In this document: one piece after another, positions 47,448 to 56,513 of the stretch
Position numbering within the stretch: the first letter of the stretch is position 1
Layout of the letters: every line of letters begins with the position of its first letter
From: Pseudoalteromonas espejiana DSM 9414
Lineage (GTDB): Bacteria > Pseudomonadota > Gammaproteobacteria > Enterobacterales > Alteromonadaceae
Direction of reading: 5' to 3'
Assembly: GCF_002221525.1 (NCBI RefSeq)
Contig: NZ_CP011028.1
Coordinates: forward strand, 693,001 to 757,000
DNA length: 64,000 bases
Made by a program: the position numbers and the translations under genes
Notes under the pieces: generated by a model
Databases searched by the model: none
The model's input: the letters and a program-made list of their open reading frames with translations, nothing else
Told to the model about the DNA's origin: nothing

Positions 47448-48509
47448 ATGTTGGATTTAAATAAGCAGCAGTCAGACAAATTTGCCAGCCAAGTGGTGAA
47501 GTGGTATCACCTTCATGGGCGAAAAACACTGCCTTGGCAGTTAGGTAAAACACCATATAAAGTGTGGGTTTCTGAAGTAATGCTTCAGCAAACACAAGTT
47601 ATAACGGTTATTCCATACTTTGAAAAATTTATGGCAAGCTTTCCTGATATTATTGCTTTAGCAGATGCAGATGAAGATGTAGTACTGCATCATTGGACGG
47701 GCTTAGGTTATTACGCACGGGCACGTAATTTACACAAAACAGCTAAAATAGTGCGAGATAAATACCAAGGTGAGTTTCCAACTACCCTTGAGGAAGTTAT
47801 GGATTTACCTGGAATAGGGCGCTCTACCGCGGGCGCTGTATTATCGCTTTCACTTGGGCAGCATCATCCAATACTCGATGGTAATGTAAAGCGTGTTTTG
47901 GCGCGCTATTTTATGGTTGAAGGTTGGTATGGCGTTAAAAAAGTAGAAAACCAACTATGGCATTTATCTAACCAGTTAACCCCTAAAAATAATGTAACCG
48001 AATTTAACCAAGCAATGATGGATTTGGGCGCAAGTGTTTGCTCGCGCAGTCGTTTTGACTGCCAAGCGTGCCCGCTTAATACTGGTTGTGGGGCGTATAA
48101 TGCAGGCAAAGTAAAAGAGTTTCCTCACTCTAAGCCTAAAAAAGCAGTACCCAAAAAAAGTTGCCACCAGTTAATTATTCAGCACGATAACAGTGTTTTA
48201 ATGGAAAAACGCCCAAGTAGTGGTATTTGGGGCGGCTTATTTGGCTTTTTTGAGTTTAACGAATACAGCGAGCTTGAAGTGTTTTTAGCGCAGCAAGGGC
48301 TTGAGGGCGAACTTAATGTGTTAGAGCCATTTGCCCACGTGTTTTCGCATTTTGAGCTGACAATAAACCCGCACGTACTCAACGTTCAGCAAATTCCAGA
48401 TGTAGTTAATGATAAGCAACTTGTATGGTATCCGCTTGATCAATCAATTGAGGTTGGTTTAGCCGCACCAACTAAAAAGTTGGTTAAACAAATGAGCCCA
48501 ATAGGTTAA
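47448..48509 (+). CDS. mutY: A/G-specific adenine glycosylase MutY
   Basis: Removes adenine mispaired with 8-oxoguanine. HhH-GPD fold: [13 protein letters not shown] (catalytic Glu), [17 protein letters not shown] (HhH and GPD Asp region), the [4Fe-4S] ligands in [17 protein letters not shown], and a C-terminal NUDIX-like domain that recognises 8-oxoG. 353 residues is typical. yggX follows after 33 bases. Confidence 0.96.
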   Translation: MLDLNKQQSDKFASQVVKWYHLHGRKTLPWQLGKTPYKVWVSEVMLQQTQVITVIPYFEKFMASFPDIIALADADEDVVLHHWTGLGYYARARNLHKTAKIVRDKYQGEFPTTLEEVMDLPGIGRSTAGAVLSLSLGQHHPILDGNVKRVLARYFMVEGWYGVKKVENQLWHLSNQLTPKNNVTEFNQAMMDLGASVCSRSRFDCQACPLNTGCGAYNAGKVKEFPHSKPKKAVPKKSCHQLIIQHDNSVLMEKRPSSGIWGGLFGFFEFNEYSELEVFLAQQGLEGELNVLEPFAHVFSHFELTINPHVLNVQQIPDVVNDKQLVWYPLDQSIEVGLAAPTKKLVKQMSPIG

Positions 48510-48542
48510 ACTATTAGCATTTAGCGCTTAAGAGAGTCAATT

Positions 48543-48815
48543 ATGGCACGTACAGTATTTTGTCAAAAGTTACAAAAAGAAGCCGAAGGGCTTGGTTTTC
48601 AGTTATACCCGGGTGAACTAGGCGAGAAAATTTTTAATAATATCTCTAAAGAAGCATGGGGCCAGTGGCAACATAAGCAAACAATGCTTATTAACGAAAA
48701 GCACCTAAATATGATGGACCCAGAGCACCGTACATTTTTAGAAGAGCAAATGGTTGGCTTTTTGTTTGAAAACAAAGACGTTGAAATTGAAGGCTACCGA
48801 CCGCCAGAAAAGTAG
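48543..48815 (+). CDS. yggX: YggX, oxidative-damage Fe(II)-associated protein
   Basis: 90-residue protein that helps protect Fe-S clusters and iron trafficking. The sequence begins [20 protein letters not shown] with the single conserved Cys7, and ends with the GYRPPEK tail. It sits directly after mutY, an Fe-S enzyme, as in E. coli. Confidence 0.95.
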   Translation: MARTVFCQKLQKEAEGLGFQLYPGELGEKIFNNISKEAWGQWQHKQTMLINEKHLNMMDPEHRTFLEEQMVGFLFENKDVEIEGYRPPEK

Positions 48816-48820
48816 AACTA

Positions 48821-48862
48821 TAGATACAAAAAAAGGGCTAATTAGCCCTTTTTTTGTATCTA
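48821..48862. terminator. Bidirectional terminator
   Basis: A near-perfect 42-bp palindrome with the core AAAAAAAGGGCTAATTAGCC and its complement ending in a T-run, between yggX and the convergent hybrid kinase gene. T-runs on both strands make it work both ways. Confidence 0.9.
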
Positions 48863-48870
48863 TACTTTTA

Positions 48871-51648
48871 TTAACTATTTTCATATTCATCAGTTTTGGC
48901 TGAGCGAACTTGCTCTTTTAAAAACTGTGCAGCTTTAGAGTATTCAATTTCAAGTGCATCTCTTTGCGCTATTAACTCATCAGTATCTAGCTCAGTGTTT
49001 TTACACTTTTCTTCAAATATAGCGGCGCATTCAGCCACTGCCTCTGCGCCAATGGTTTTAGAAATAGATTTAAGTTGATGACATGCATCGCTTATTTCAT
49101 CTCTGTCGTTAACCATTACACCAGAGTTAATACTTTTAATTAAACTTTGGCTTTGCTCTAAAAACATTTTGAAAAAGCGCAATTGCTTTGCTTCATCGCC
49201 ATTAACGTACTTAGACACTGCTTCCATATTTATTGGCATTGCAGGCTTTTGATGAATGATAACGGTTTGGTCTTGGTTATGTTTATCAAACCAGCGCTTT
49301 AAAGTGTCCTCTAGGGCATTGAGCTCTATCGGCTTAGTAATAAAGTCATTAATACCTACGGCAAGGCAACGCTCTTTTTCACCTTTTAATGCATTAGCAG
49401 TCACCGCAATAATATATGGCTGAGCATCAATTGCGTCTAATAACTCAGCTTCATCACGAATTTTTTCAACCATATCGTAGCCTGACATTTTAGGCATGTG
49501 TAAATCGGTTAATATGAGTGAGTAATTATTTTTACGCCACATATCTAAACCTTCTTCACCATTATTGGCAACTTCAACGCCGTAGCCTAAAATATGCAGC
49601 TGGTCGGTTAAAACTTGCTGATTTAATAGGTTATCTTCTACTAATAAAATGAGCTTATTAGCATCACGCGCTTGTTCTACGTTTAAGTAATTATTTAATG
49701 TTTTAGTTTTTTTGATTTGCTTAGGTTGATGTAAGCCTGCAGCAACTAACAAAGACATCATAAAATTAGATTTACACAGTGGCGAAGCATTAATGTAAAA
49801 AACATCTTTATGATTAATAGCAGCTTCATCAAGTTTGCTTAATACCACCACTTGTTGATTGTTATCTTCAAGTGAATAAATTAGGCGACGTAATAAAGAG
49901 TTAACTCTTTCCATGTCGTCTATGCCATCTACTACCCATATAACATCGTGGTTTTCTTGTTGTTCTTCTATTTCTTGTTGATTATGTACATAGGTGATTT
50001 TAGCCCCCATGAACGATAAATAGCGGTACATTACTTTTTCACGCTCTACATGGTTGCTTACCACAACAACATGCTTACCTTTAAGCGCGTTTTTGTGAGC
50101 GTATTTAATTTTACCTGAAGTACCAAAAGGTAGTTCAACCGTAAACTCACTGCCAATTCCTGCGTGGCTAGTTACATGAATAGTACCTAGCATCAACTCA
50201 GTTAAACTTTTACAAATAGAAAGCCCTAAGCCCGTGCCACCGTATTCGCGCGTAATCGAGTTTTCGGCTTGTATAAACGGATTAAATATTTCACGCAGTT
50301 GGGTTTGAGTCATGCCTTTACCGTTATCAGTAACACAAAAACGCAGCGTAAAGTGATCGGCCGTGTTATGGGCAACCTCTACTGATATTTTTACATGCCC
50401 TTGGCGTTTATCGTCGGTGCTAGTGAATTTAATTGCGTTACTACACAGGTTATATAATACCTGCCTAACTCTTATTGTATCGCCGGTTAGGTTAGTAGGA
50501 ATATCAGGGGCAATAGAAAGCTCTAAATCAAGTTGGCGTTTTTTGGCAACTGATGAAAGTACACGTGCAACTTCTTCAATAGTATCGGTGACCGAAAACG
50601 GAGTCGGGTCAATATTTAACTTACCCGCTTCAATTTTTGAAAAGTCTAAAATATCATCCAAAATACTTAATAATGAAAATGCTGATTCGCGAATAATCGT
50701 GCTTAAGCGATGTTGCGCGCCATCAAGGTCTGTTTGACGTAGTAAATCAATGGTACCAATTACGCCATTCATAGGAGTGCGAATTTCGTGACTCATGGTC
50801 GCTAAAAAGGTGGTTTTTGTTTCGCTAGCGCGCTGAGCTTTTAATGTAGCTTGTTCAAGTGCAATGGTTCTTTGTTGTACTTCGCTTTCTAGGCCTGTTT
50901 GTAGTTTTTGAAGCTCCTTTTGTGTGGCTTCGTTTTCAGTTAGTGCAGAGTCAACCTTATCAAGTAGTAAGTTAATATTTTGGGCAACCGTGCTTAATCC
51001 TAGGTCTAGTTGCTCATTTACCTTACTTTTATAATTAGCGTTTTCAGTTATTGCATGAAGCTCTTCATTTAACGTATTGCTACTTTTACGTAAACGCGTA
51101 TTTATATAAGTATTAAATAGTAGCGCTAAAACAAATAAAGAAAACACGCTTACAATCGCAATAATATAAGCAATTACCTGTGAGTCTTGCTGGGTTAAAG
51201 GTGTTTCAGGTAACTTTTGTTTAATTATAAGTTCGCCAATAGGTTGATCGTTTAAAAGCAGAACATGGTGTAATACGCCTTGCTCTGTTAAATGCTCATT
51301 TATCTTTTTTGAATCAATAGCTGGCTTGGTGCTGCTATATACAAGCTGTGTTTGCGAAGTTGCATTAAATCGATAGAGCGTATATTGAAATTCATCGTCT
51401 AATAGGTAAGTGAGTTCAAGAAGTTGGCGTACCTTACCTTGTCCGTACATAGTAAGAGCATCAACCATAGGTAAATCTAATTGTTGAGCAAGCTTAGTAA
51501 TACTTACTTTTTGTTTAGGAGCTTGGGTAGGTGTATTGTTTTGCGAATAAAATGCGAAGGCAACAATAGCAAGCGCTGTTACTGCAATATTAATTATTAA
51601 AAAAAGTGGCAGTAAGCCTTTAACCGGCGAAGAGAATTTACTCTGCAT
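48871..51648 (-). CDS. BarA-like hybrid sensor histidine kinase
   Basis: 925 residues: membrane helices near 14-33 and 155-180 with a periplasmic part between, a coiled coil, a kinase core with H287 in [12 protein letters not shown], then a HATPase domain ([29 protein letters not shown]). A receiver-like domain (about 530-650) has lost the usual acidic pair ([10 protein letters not shown]). A full receiver follows with D715 in [11 protein letters not shown] and an HPt domain with H857 in [10 protein letters not shown]. No response regulator is adjacent. The architecture resembles BarA or TorS, but the sensor region is different, so I give no symbol. Confidence 0.88.
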   Translation of the reverse strand: MQSKFSSPVKGLLPLFLIINIAVTALAIVAFAFYSQNNTPTQAPKQKVSITKLAQQLDLPMVDALTMYGQGKVRQLLELTYLLDDEFQYTLYRFNATSQTQLVYSSTKPAIDSKKINEHLTEQGVLHHVLLLNDQPIGELIIKQKLPETPLTQQDSQVIAYIIAIVSVFSLFVLALLFNTYINTRLRKSSNTLNEELHAITENANYKSKVNEQLDLGLSTVAQNINLLLDKVDSALTENEATQKELQKLQTGLESEVQQRTIALEQATLKAQRASETKTTFLATMSHEIRTPMNGVIGTIDLLRQTDLDGAQHRLSTIIRESAFSLLSILDDILDFSKIEAGKLNIDPTPFSVTDTIEEVARVLSSVAKKRQLDLELSIAPDIPTNLTGDTIRVRQVLYNLCSNAIKFTSTDDKRQGHVKISVEVAHNTADHFTLRFCVTDNGKGMTQTQLREIFNPFIQAENSITREYGGTGLGLSICKSLTELMLGTIHVTSHAGIGSEFTVELPFGTSGKIKYAHKNALKGKHVVVVSNHVEREKVMYRYLSFMGAKITYVHNQQEIEEQQENHDVIWVVDGIDDMERVNSLLRRLIYSLEDNNQQVVVLSKLDEAAINHKDVFYINASPLCKSNFMMSLLVAAGLHQPKQIKKTKTLNNYLNVEQARDANKLILLVEDNLLNQQVLTDQLHILGYGVEVANNGEEGLDMWRKNNYSLILTDLHMPKMSGYDMVEKIRDEAELLDAIDAQPYIIAVTANALKGEKERCLAVGINDFITKPIELNALEDTLKRWFDKHNQDQTVIIHQKPAMPINMEAVSKYVNGDEAKQLRFFKMFLEQSQSLIKSINSGVMVNDRDEISDACHQLKSISKTIGAEAVAECAAIFEEKCKNTELDTDELIAQRDALEIEYSKAAQFLKEQVRSAKTDEYENS

Positions 51649-51868
51649 TGATTGTTCCCATTGGTATTTGTTATTACGATAAGCCCTTATCGTATTTTCA
51701 TGTTAATCGTATCATTTACGTAAAATAATTCACTACGTTTTTAGTCTGGTTTAATTGATTATATTGAGGGTTTCCTCTTATTTTTGTAGGATAAATATAC
51801 ATTAGTATATAAAAATAAGCTTTGTTGTTTGAAAACCGTTCAAACAGTTATAAAGAGTAAAAAAAAAG

Positions 51869-51897
51869 TTGACTTGTAAGGGCAAAACTCGTTTAAT
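51869..51897 (+). promoter_or_regulatory. Promoter of the tRNA-Phe/Thr array
   Basis: TTGACT (51869-51874), a 17-base spacer and TTTAAT (51892-51897), followed by a GC-rich discriminator (ACGCCGC), typical of stringent stable-RNA promoters. Confidence 0.7.
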
Positions 51898-51906
51898 ACG
51901 CCGCAC

Positions 51907-51946
51907 GCCCAGATAGCTCAGTCGATAACGTTGAGTGGGAATTGCA
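51907..51946 (+). pseudogene. 5' fragment of a tRNA, probably tRNA-Phe
   Basis: GCCCAGATAGCTCAGTCG is the acceptor and D-arm start of a tRNA (GCCCAGA differs from the GCCTCGA used by the intact copies), then homology is lost. It sits exactly where the first gene of the array would begin, downstream of the promoter. Confidence 0.65.
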
Positions 51947-51986
51947 TTAAAAGTCCTTAAGGATTTTTAAATAGCACTGTTAAAGT

Positions 51987-52062
51987 GCCTCGATAGCTCA
52001 GTTGGTAGAGCAGAGGATTGAAAATCCTCGTGTCCCTGGTTCGATTCCGGGTCGAGGCACCA
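51987..52062 (+). tRNA. tRNA-Phe (anticodon GAA), copy 1
   Basis: 76 nt. Acceptor GCCTCGA pairs with TCGAGGC, anticodon loop TTGAAAA gives GAA, T arm CCTGGTTCGATTCCGGG is intact and CCA is encoded after discriminator A. Identical to the copies at 52315 and 52573. Confidence 0.97.
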
Positions 52063-52114
52063 TTTAAGTTCTCAATCTTTAAAATTGAACGTGCCTTAGC
52101 ACACGCTTTAGTGT

Positions 52115-52190
<76 letters not shown>

Positions 52191-52216
52191 TTTATTTTAG
52201 TAATTTGAAAAGGAAA

Positions 52217-52268
52217 CTGTAATCAGTAGTCTGTTCAAGTTACCCGTCGACTCGGTTAGTCGGCACCA
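52217..52268 (+). pseudogene. 3' half remnant of a tRNA-Thr
   Basis: CTGTAATCAGTAGTCTGTTC then CGTCGACTCGGTTAGTCGGCACCA repeats the anticodon arm to CCA end of tRNA-Thr with a disrupted variable and T region. No 5' half is present. Confidence 0.8.
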
Positions 52269-52314
52269 TTTATTCAAATTAAATGTTTTAAATATTTAAT
52301 TGCACAGTTTATGT

Positions 52315-52390
52315 GCCTCGATAGCTCAGTTGGTAGAGCAGAGGATTGAAAATCCTCGTGTCCCTGGTTCGATTCCGGGTCGAGGCACCA
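52315..52390 (+). tRNA. tRNA-Phe (anticodon GAA), copy 2
   Basis: Identical to copy 1, with the spacers around it also partly repeated (TTTAAGTTCTCAATCTTTAA after both copies). Confidence 0.97.
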
Positions 52391-52447
52391 TTTACTTTAA
52401 GTTCTCAATCTTTAAAATTGAAAGTGCCTTAGCACACGCTTTAGTGT

Positions 52448-52523
<76 letters not shown>

Positions 52524-52572
52524 TTTATTTAAATTAAATGCTTGTAAAAACATTTAATTGCACTATTTAAGT

Positions 52573-52648
52573 GCCTCGATAGCTCAGTTGGTAGAGCAGA
52601 GGATTGAAAATCCTCGTGTCCCTGGTTCGATTCCGGGTCGAGGCACCA
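52573..52648 (+). tRNA. tRNA-Phe (anticodon GAA), copy 3
   Basis: Identical to copies 1 and 2; last gene of the array, followed by a terminator. Confidence 0.97.
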
Positions 52649-52655
52649 TTTATAT

Positions 52656-52690
52656 TAAAGCCCTGCATACACATGCAGGGCTTTTTTTTG
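52656..52690 (+). terminator. Terminator of the tRNA-Phe/Thr array
   Basis: AAAGCCCTGCAT / ATGCAGGGCTTT stem with a short loop, then a run of T. Confidence 0.9.
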
Positions 52691-52873
52691 CTTAAAATTT
52701 ATTATGGACTAAAACGTCCATATTAATTGGGCTTATCCTCTCTTTTTCTTCATTGTTTGCATACGCATAATTACCCCATCAAAGGTTAGGTGCTGTTATT
52801 ACTCACTCCATTTACTCACTCATCAATATGATTGATTTAAGTAATAAAGTGCTGGGCACTTTTAGCCTAAATA

Positions 52874-52916
52874 ATACCAATCCGCAAAATAGATCGCTTA
52901 ATTAAGCGAATTGGTG
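52874..52916. repeat. Deleted copy of the ATACCAATCCG element
   Basis: ATACCAATCCG is joined to AAAATAGATCGCTTAATTA and GCGAATTGGT, matching the left tip and right 30 bp of the 160-bp element at 7758-7917. The inner 110-odd bp are gone. It lies 26 bases upstream of the ABM protein gene. Confidence 0.7.
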
Positions 52917-52942
52917 CAAGCCATTTAAAGCTGGAGCTAATT

Positions 52943-53575
52943 ATGATCACGCAAATTGTTAAGTTTTATATTAAAGATGAGCACATCGCGCAATTTAAAG
53001 CCCTTTTAGAAGTAGATAAGCAAGGTGCTAAGGCTGAGCCAGGCCTGTTAGAAATGCGCTTATACCAAGACAAAAATGCTCCTGGAGTATTTTTTGCCTA
53101 TGAGCGATTTGAAGATCAAAATGCGGTTGATTACCACGGCGCACAAGATTACACACAAACGTTATTAAACGTGTTGCCCGAGTATAGCCAATCTGCGCCT
53201 GAGGTAATGCTGCTTGAAAATACCGCGCCAGCACCACTTCACGAAAGTAACCCCAAAGTAATTAACCCTGAAGATGACGTATTTATTTTATTCTTTATTT
53301 TTAAAATTAAGCCAAGCTTTAAAAATAAAGTAATAGAGCGTTTTGCAACGCAAGTAGAGCAAACCCGCAGCCAAGAGCCGGGTAACTTAGTTTTTGATTT
53401 GTACAGCATCGAAAACAACGACGATACACTTGTAGTGTACGAGCACTGGCGCAGCGAATCTGATCTTTGGGACATTCATTTTAATCAGCCGTACTCAATT
53501 GAAACAGGCGAATTACTAGAGCAAGCTGTAATTGGCGATATGAAACAGTACATGAGCTTTGTTAGCGAAATTTAA
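52943..53575 (+). CDS. Protein with two antibiotic-biosynthesis-monooxygenase (ABM) domains
   Basis: 210 residues made of two ABM-type alpha/beta barrels: about 1-95 (QIVKFYIKDEHIAQFKALLE ... GLLEMRLYQDKN ... FAYERFEDQNAV) and about 110-210 (FFIFKIKPSFKNKVIERFA ... EPGNLVFDLYS ... VYEHWRSESDL). Such domains bind quinones, haem or aldehydes; the fused pair would form an internal dimer. GGAGC precedes the ATG. Substrate unknown. Confidence 0.85.
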   Translation: MITQIVKFYIKDEHIAQFKALLEVDKQGAKAEPGLLEMRLYQDKNAPGVFFAYERFEDQNAVDYHGAQDYTQTLLNVLPEYSQSAPEVMLLENTAPAPLHESNPKVINPEDDVFILFFIFKIKPSFKNKVIERFATQVEQTRSQEPGNLVFDLYSIENNDDTLVVYEHWRSESDLWDIHFNQPYSIETGELLEQAVIGDMKQYMSFVSEI

Positions 53576-53794
53576 TACACTAATTTGGCTTAAAATTTAA
53601 TTATCATATAGCAAATAGTGTTTAGCGCGCTATTTGCTCTTTTGATTATCCCTTCAGTTTTATTCTGTATTTTCCTAATAACTGGCTATTATGTTAATTC
53701 ATCGCAACGTATGTAATGTTATGTAAAGTAAGTTGAGCAAAATTTGCCAAAGTGCTTGAATTACATTCATAAATGGCAGTAATTCAGGTTAATT

Positions 53795-55210
53795 ATGATT
53801 TGGCAACATAAGCCAACTTTATTGGCGCTCAGCTTAGTGTTGCTTGGTGGTTGTGCGGGTAATTTAAACCCTCAGCAACGCCAACAAACACCAAGCGATA
53901 TAGCAACAGCATGGCAACATGACGCAGCAAAAAATGCACTTGCAGTAGAGCAGCAATGGCTGCAAACGCTACAAAACCCTTACATTAATGAGCTAGTAGT
54001 CAAAGCGCTTAAAAATAACCAATTGTTATTGCAAAGCGCTTATGATGTAGATATTCAAAAACAGCAATTAATTGTATCGGGCTCTGCATTGTGGCCGAGC
54101 CTCGATTTATCAGCGCAAACTAGGCGTAGCAAAGATAACCGCCCGGTAAGCTATGACAATGCCAGCTCTGTTAGTTTAGATGTAAGCTACGAAGTGGATG
54201 TTTGGGGTAAACTGTCTGATTCAAAGCGCCAAGCTAACCTTAACTATTTAGCCCAACAAGCCACTTATGAACAGGCCAAGCAGCAACTTGTAGCCGATGT
54301 AGTAACTGGCTGGTTTGATGTGGTTACTGCTCAGCAATTACTTGATTTATACCAGCGCAGAAAAGAAAACTCACAGCAAAACCTAGATATAATTGAGTCG
54401 GGCTATCGCCAAGGCATTAACGAAGCACTCGATGTGTATTTAGCGCGTAACGAGCTTAATAACGAACGTACCCGAATAGCTTCGCAGCAAGCGTCACTTG
54501 CCAATGCGTCGCGCGCATTAGAGCGTTTGTTAGGTGGCTATCCAAAAGGAGCTATTACGGCAAATGTTGATTTACCGGTAATTTTAGCCCCAATAAATAC
54601 AGGTATACCGTCAGAGCTAATTACACGTAAACCACAATTACGTGCGAGCTGGTATCAGTTATTGGCAAGTGATGCAGCTTTAGCCTTTGCTCATAAGCAA
54701 CGTTTTCCTAGCTTAAATTTGTCGGCAAGTGTAAGTGATAGCACCGATAGAGTAAGCGATTTGTTTTCGCCCTCGAGTTTGGCATGGTCATTACTAGGCA
54801 GTATATCTGCGCCTATTTTTAATGGTGGGCAGTTAAAAGCGAGCGAAGAAATAGCGCGCCTTAATGCGCAAAAGCAAGAGCAAGCTTATTTAAATACCCT
54901 TTACGATGCCTTTGCCGATGTTGAAAATGCCATTACACAGCAACAATCTTTGCAAGCAAGCTATAAAAGCACGCTAGAGGCACAAGAAAACGCCCTCGCA
55001 GCAGAGCAACTTTCTTTTGAGCAATATCAAAGTGGCTTAGTTACTTACACAACAGTACTTGATGCACAGTCGCGCTCGTTTGATGCACAAAACTCACTTA
55101 TTGATATTAAAAACCAATTAATAGCCAACCGAATAAACCTATACATTGCCCTTGGCGGCGATTTTAACGCCCCAACCAGCGAACTTAAGAGCAATAACGA
55201 TGAAAACTAA
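53795..55210 (+). CDS. RND efflux outer-membrane lipoprotein (TolC/OprM family)
   Basis: Outer-membrane channel of a tripartite pump. Signal with lipobox (LVLLGGC20), then two OEP repeats of long helices with strand pairs (SLDVSYEVDVWGKLSDSKRQ; FPSLNLSASVSDS). 471 residues is typical of the NodT/OprM group. Its stop overlaps the next gene's start by 11 bases, so the three pump genes form one operon. Confidence 0.93.
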   Translation: MIWQHKPTLLALSLVLLGGCAGNLNPQQRQQTPSDIATAWQHDAAKNALAVEQQWLQTLQNPYINELVVKALKNNQLLLQSAYDVDIQKQQLIVSGSALWPSLDLSAQTRRSKDNRPVSYDNASSVSLDVSYEVDVWGKLSDSKRQANLNYLAQQATYEQAKQQLVADVVTGWFDVVTAQQLLDLYQRRKENSQQNLDIIESGYRQGINEALDVYLARNELNNERTRIASQQASLANASRALERLLGGYPKGAITANVDLPVILAPINTGIPSELITRKPQLRASWYQLLASDAALAFAHKQRFPSLNLSASVSDSTDRVSDLFSPSSLAWSLLGSISAPIFNGGQLKASEEIARLNAQKQEQAYLNTLYDAFADVENAITQQQSLQASYKSTLEAQENALAAEQLSFEQYQSGLVTYTTVLDAQSRSFDAQNSLIDIKNQLIANRINLYIALGGDFNAPTSELKSNNDEN

Positions 55211-56513
55211 ATCAGCAAAAATTATAATCCCGGCCGCAGTTATAGTAGCCACTATTTTAATTGTTATGTTTATTAAGGGTAACCCGCCTGAGGCTAAACG
55301 TTTTGGCTCGCCACCTAAAGCAACGGTAAGCGTGTCGGTAAAAAATATAGAACCGCAAAACTACTTAATTTTTATTGATAGCTACGGCACAGTAAAACCA
55401 CGCACGCAAAGCTTATTAGTAGCGCAAGCCTCGGGGCAAATAAATAAAGTAAGTGATGACTTTAGAGAAGGTGGCTTTTTTGAAAAAGGCGATGTATTGC
55501 TTCAGCTAGACGACAGAGATCATCAAGCAGAAGTTAAATCGGCGCAAGCTGCATTGCTTAGTGCCGAGCAAGGCTTATTAGAAGAAAAAGCCCGAGGACA
55601 GCAAGCCATAACCGACTGGAAACGTTTAGGGGGCTCTTCAAAAGCGAGCAGCTTAGTGCTTCGTGAGCCGCAACTTGCTGCAGCCCAAGCACAAGTGCTT
55701 TCGGCGCAAGCAACACTTGAAAAAGCACAGCTTGATTTAGAGCGAACAAAAATTACAGCACCTTACGCGGGGCGTGTACTTAGCCGTAATGTAGATCTTG
55801 GCCAAGTAGTTAGCGAAAACACAGAGCTTGCTACTATTTACGCTATCGACAGTGTTGAGATTCGCTTACCAATTAAAAATAAAGATCTTTCGTTTATCAG
55901 TTTGCCAGAACAATTTAGAGATGGCTCTAAAAATCAAGCCGGCTCACTGGTTAAATTTAAATCAGACTTAGTTGGCGAGCAAACTTGGCAAGGGCAAATA
56001 ATCCGTACAGAAGGCGCTATAGATGAAGGCGCACAGCAACTTTATATTGTGGCGCAAATTAACGACCCTTATAAAGCGACTGCTAATAATCAATATCCAA
56101 TTAAAATAGGCCAATACATTACAGCGCAAATTAGCGGTAAAACGGTACCTAATGCGTTAATTATTCCTAACAGCACAATTTACCAAGGTAGCTATGTTTA
56201 CGTGGTAGAAAATGGTTTGCTTAAGCGTAAAAACATTACACTTGCATGGCAAAATGCCACGCAAGCAATGATAAAAACAGGGCTAAACCCGGGTGATAGA
56301 TTAGTAGTTACACCGCTTGGGCAAGTAAGCTCGGGCACCGCAGTGAGCATTTTAGGCGAAACAGAAACGCAAAATATGCGCCCTAAAGGCAATGGACAAG
56401 GCAAAGGTAAGCGCCCCTCGCGCGAGCAACTTGAACAAAAAGCAAAAGAGCAGGGCATTAGCGTTGAAGAGCTAATAAAAAAACGCCGTGCAGCGCAAGG
56501 AGATAAGCCATGA
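55200..56513 (+). CDS. RND efflux periplasmic adaptor subunit
   Basis: Membrane-fusion protein linking pump and channel. N-terminal membrane anchor (about 6-24), a lipoyl-like domain split by a helical hairpin (QASGQINKVSDDFREGGFFEKGDVLLQLD ... KITAPYAGRVLSRNVDLGQVV is the pair, residues about 80-110 and 185-210), then beta-barrel domains and a Lys/Arg-rich C-terminal tail (about 410-437, KGNGQGKGKRPSREQ), which is unusual. The start at 55200 is taken because the longer frame lies inside the previous gene; ATGA overlaps with the permease gene. Confidence 0.93.
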   Translation: MKTKSAKIIIPAAVIVATILIVMFIKGNPPEAKRFGSPPKATVSVSVKNIEPQNYLIFIDSYGTVKPRTQSLLVAQASGQINKVSDDFREGGFFEKGDVLLQLDDRDHQAEVKSAQAALLSAEQGLLEEKARGQQAITDWKRLGGSSKASSLVLREPQLAAAQAQVLSAQATLEKAQLDLERTKITAPYAGRVLSRNVDLGQVVSENTELATIYAIDSVEIRLPIKNKDLSFISLPEQFRDGSKNQAGSLVKFKSDLVGEQTWQGQIIRTEGAIDEGAQQLYIVAQINDPYKATANNQYPIKIGQYITAQISGKTVPNALIIPNSTIYQGSYVYVVENGLLKRKNITLAWQNATQAMIKTGLNPGDRLVVTPLGQVSSGTAVSILGETETQNMRPKGNGQGKGKRPSREQLEQKAKEQGISVEELIKKRRAAQGDKP

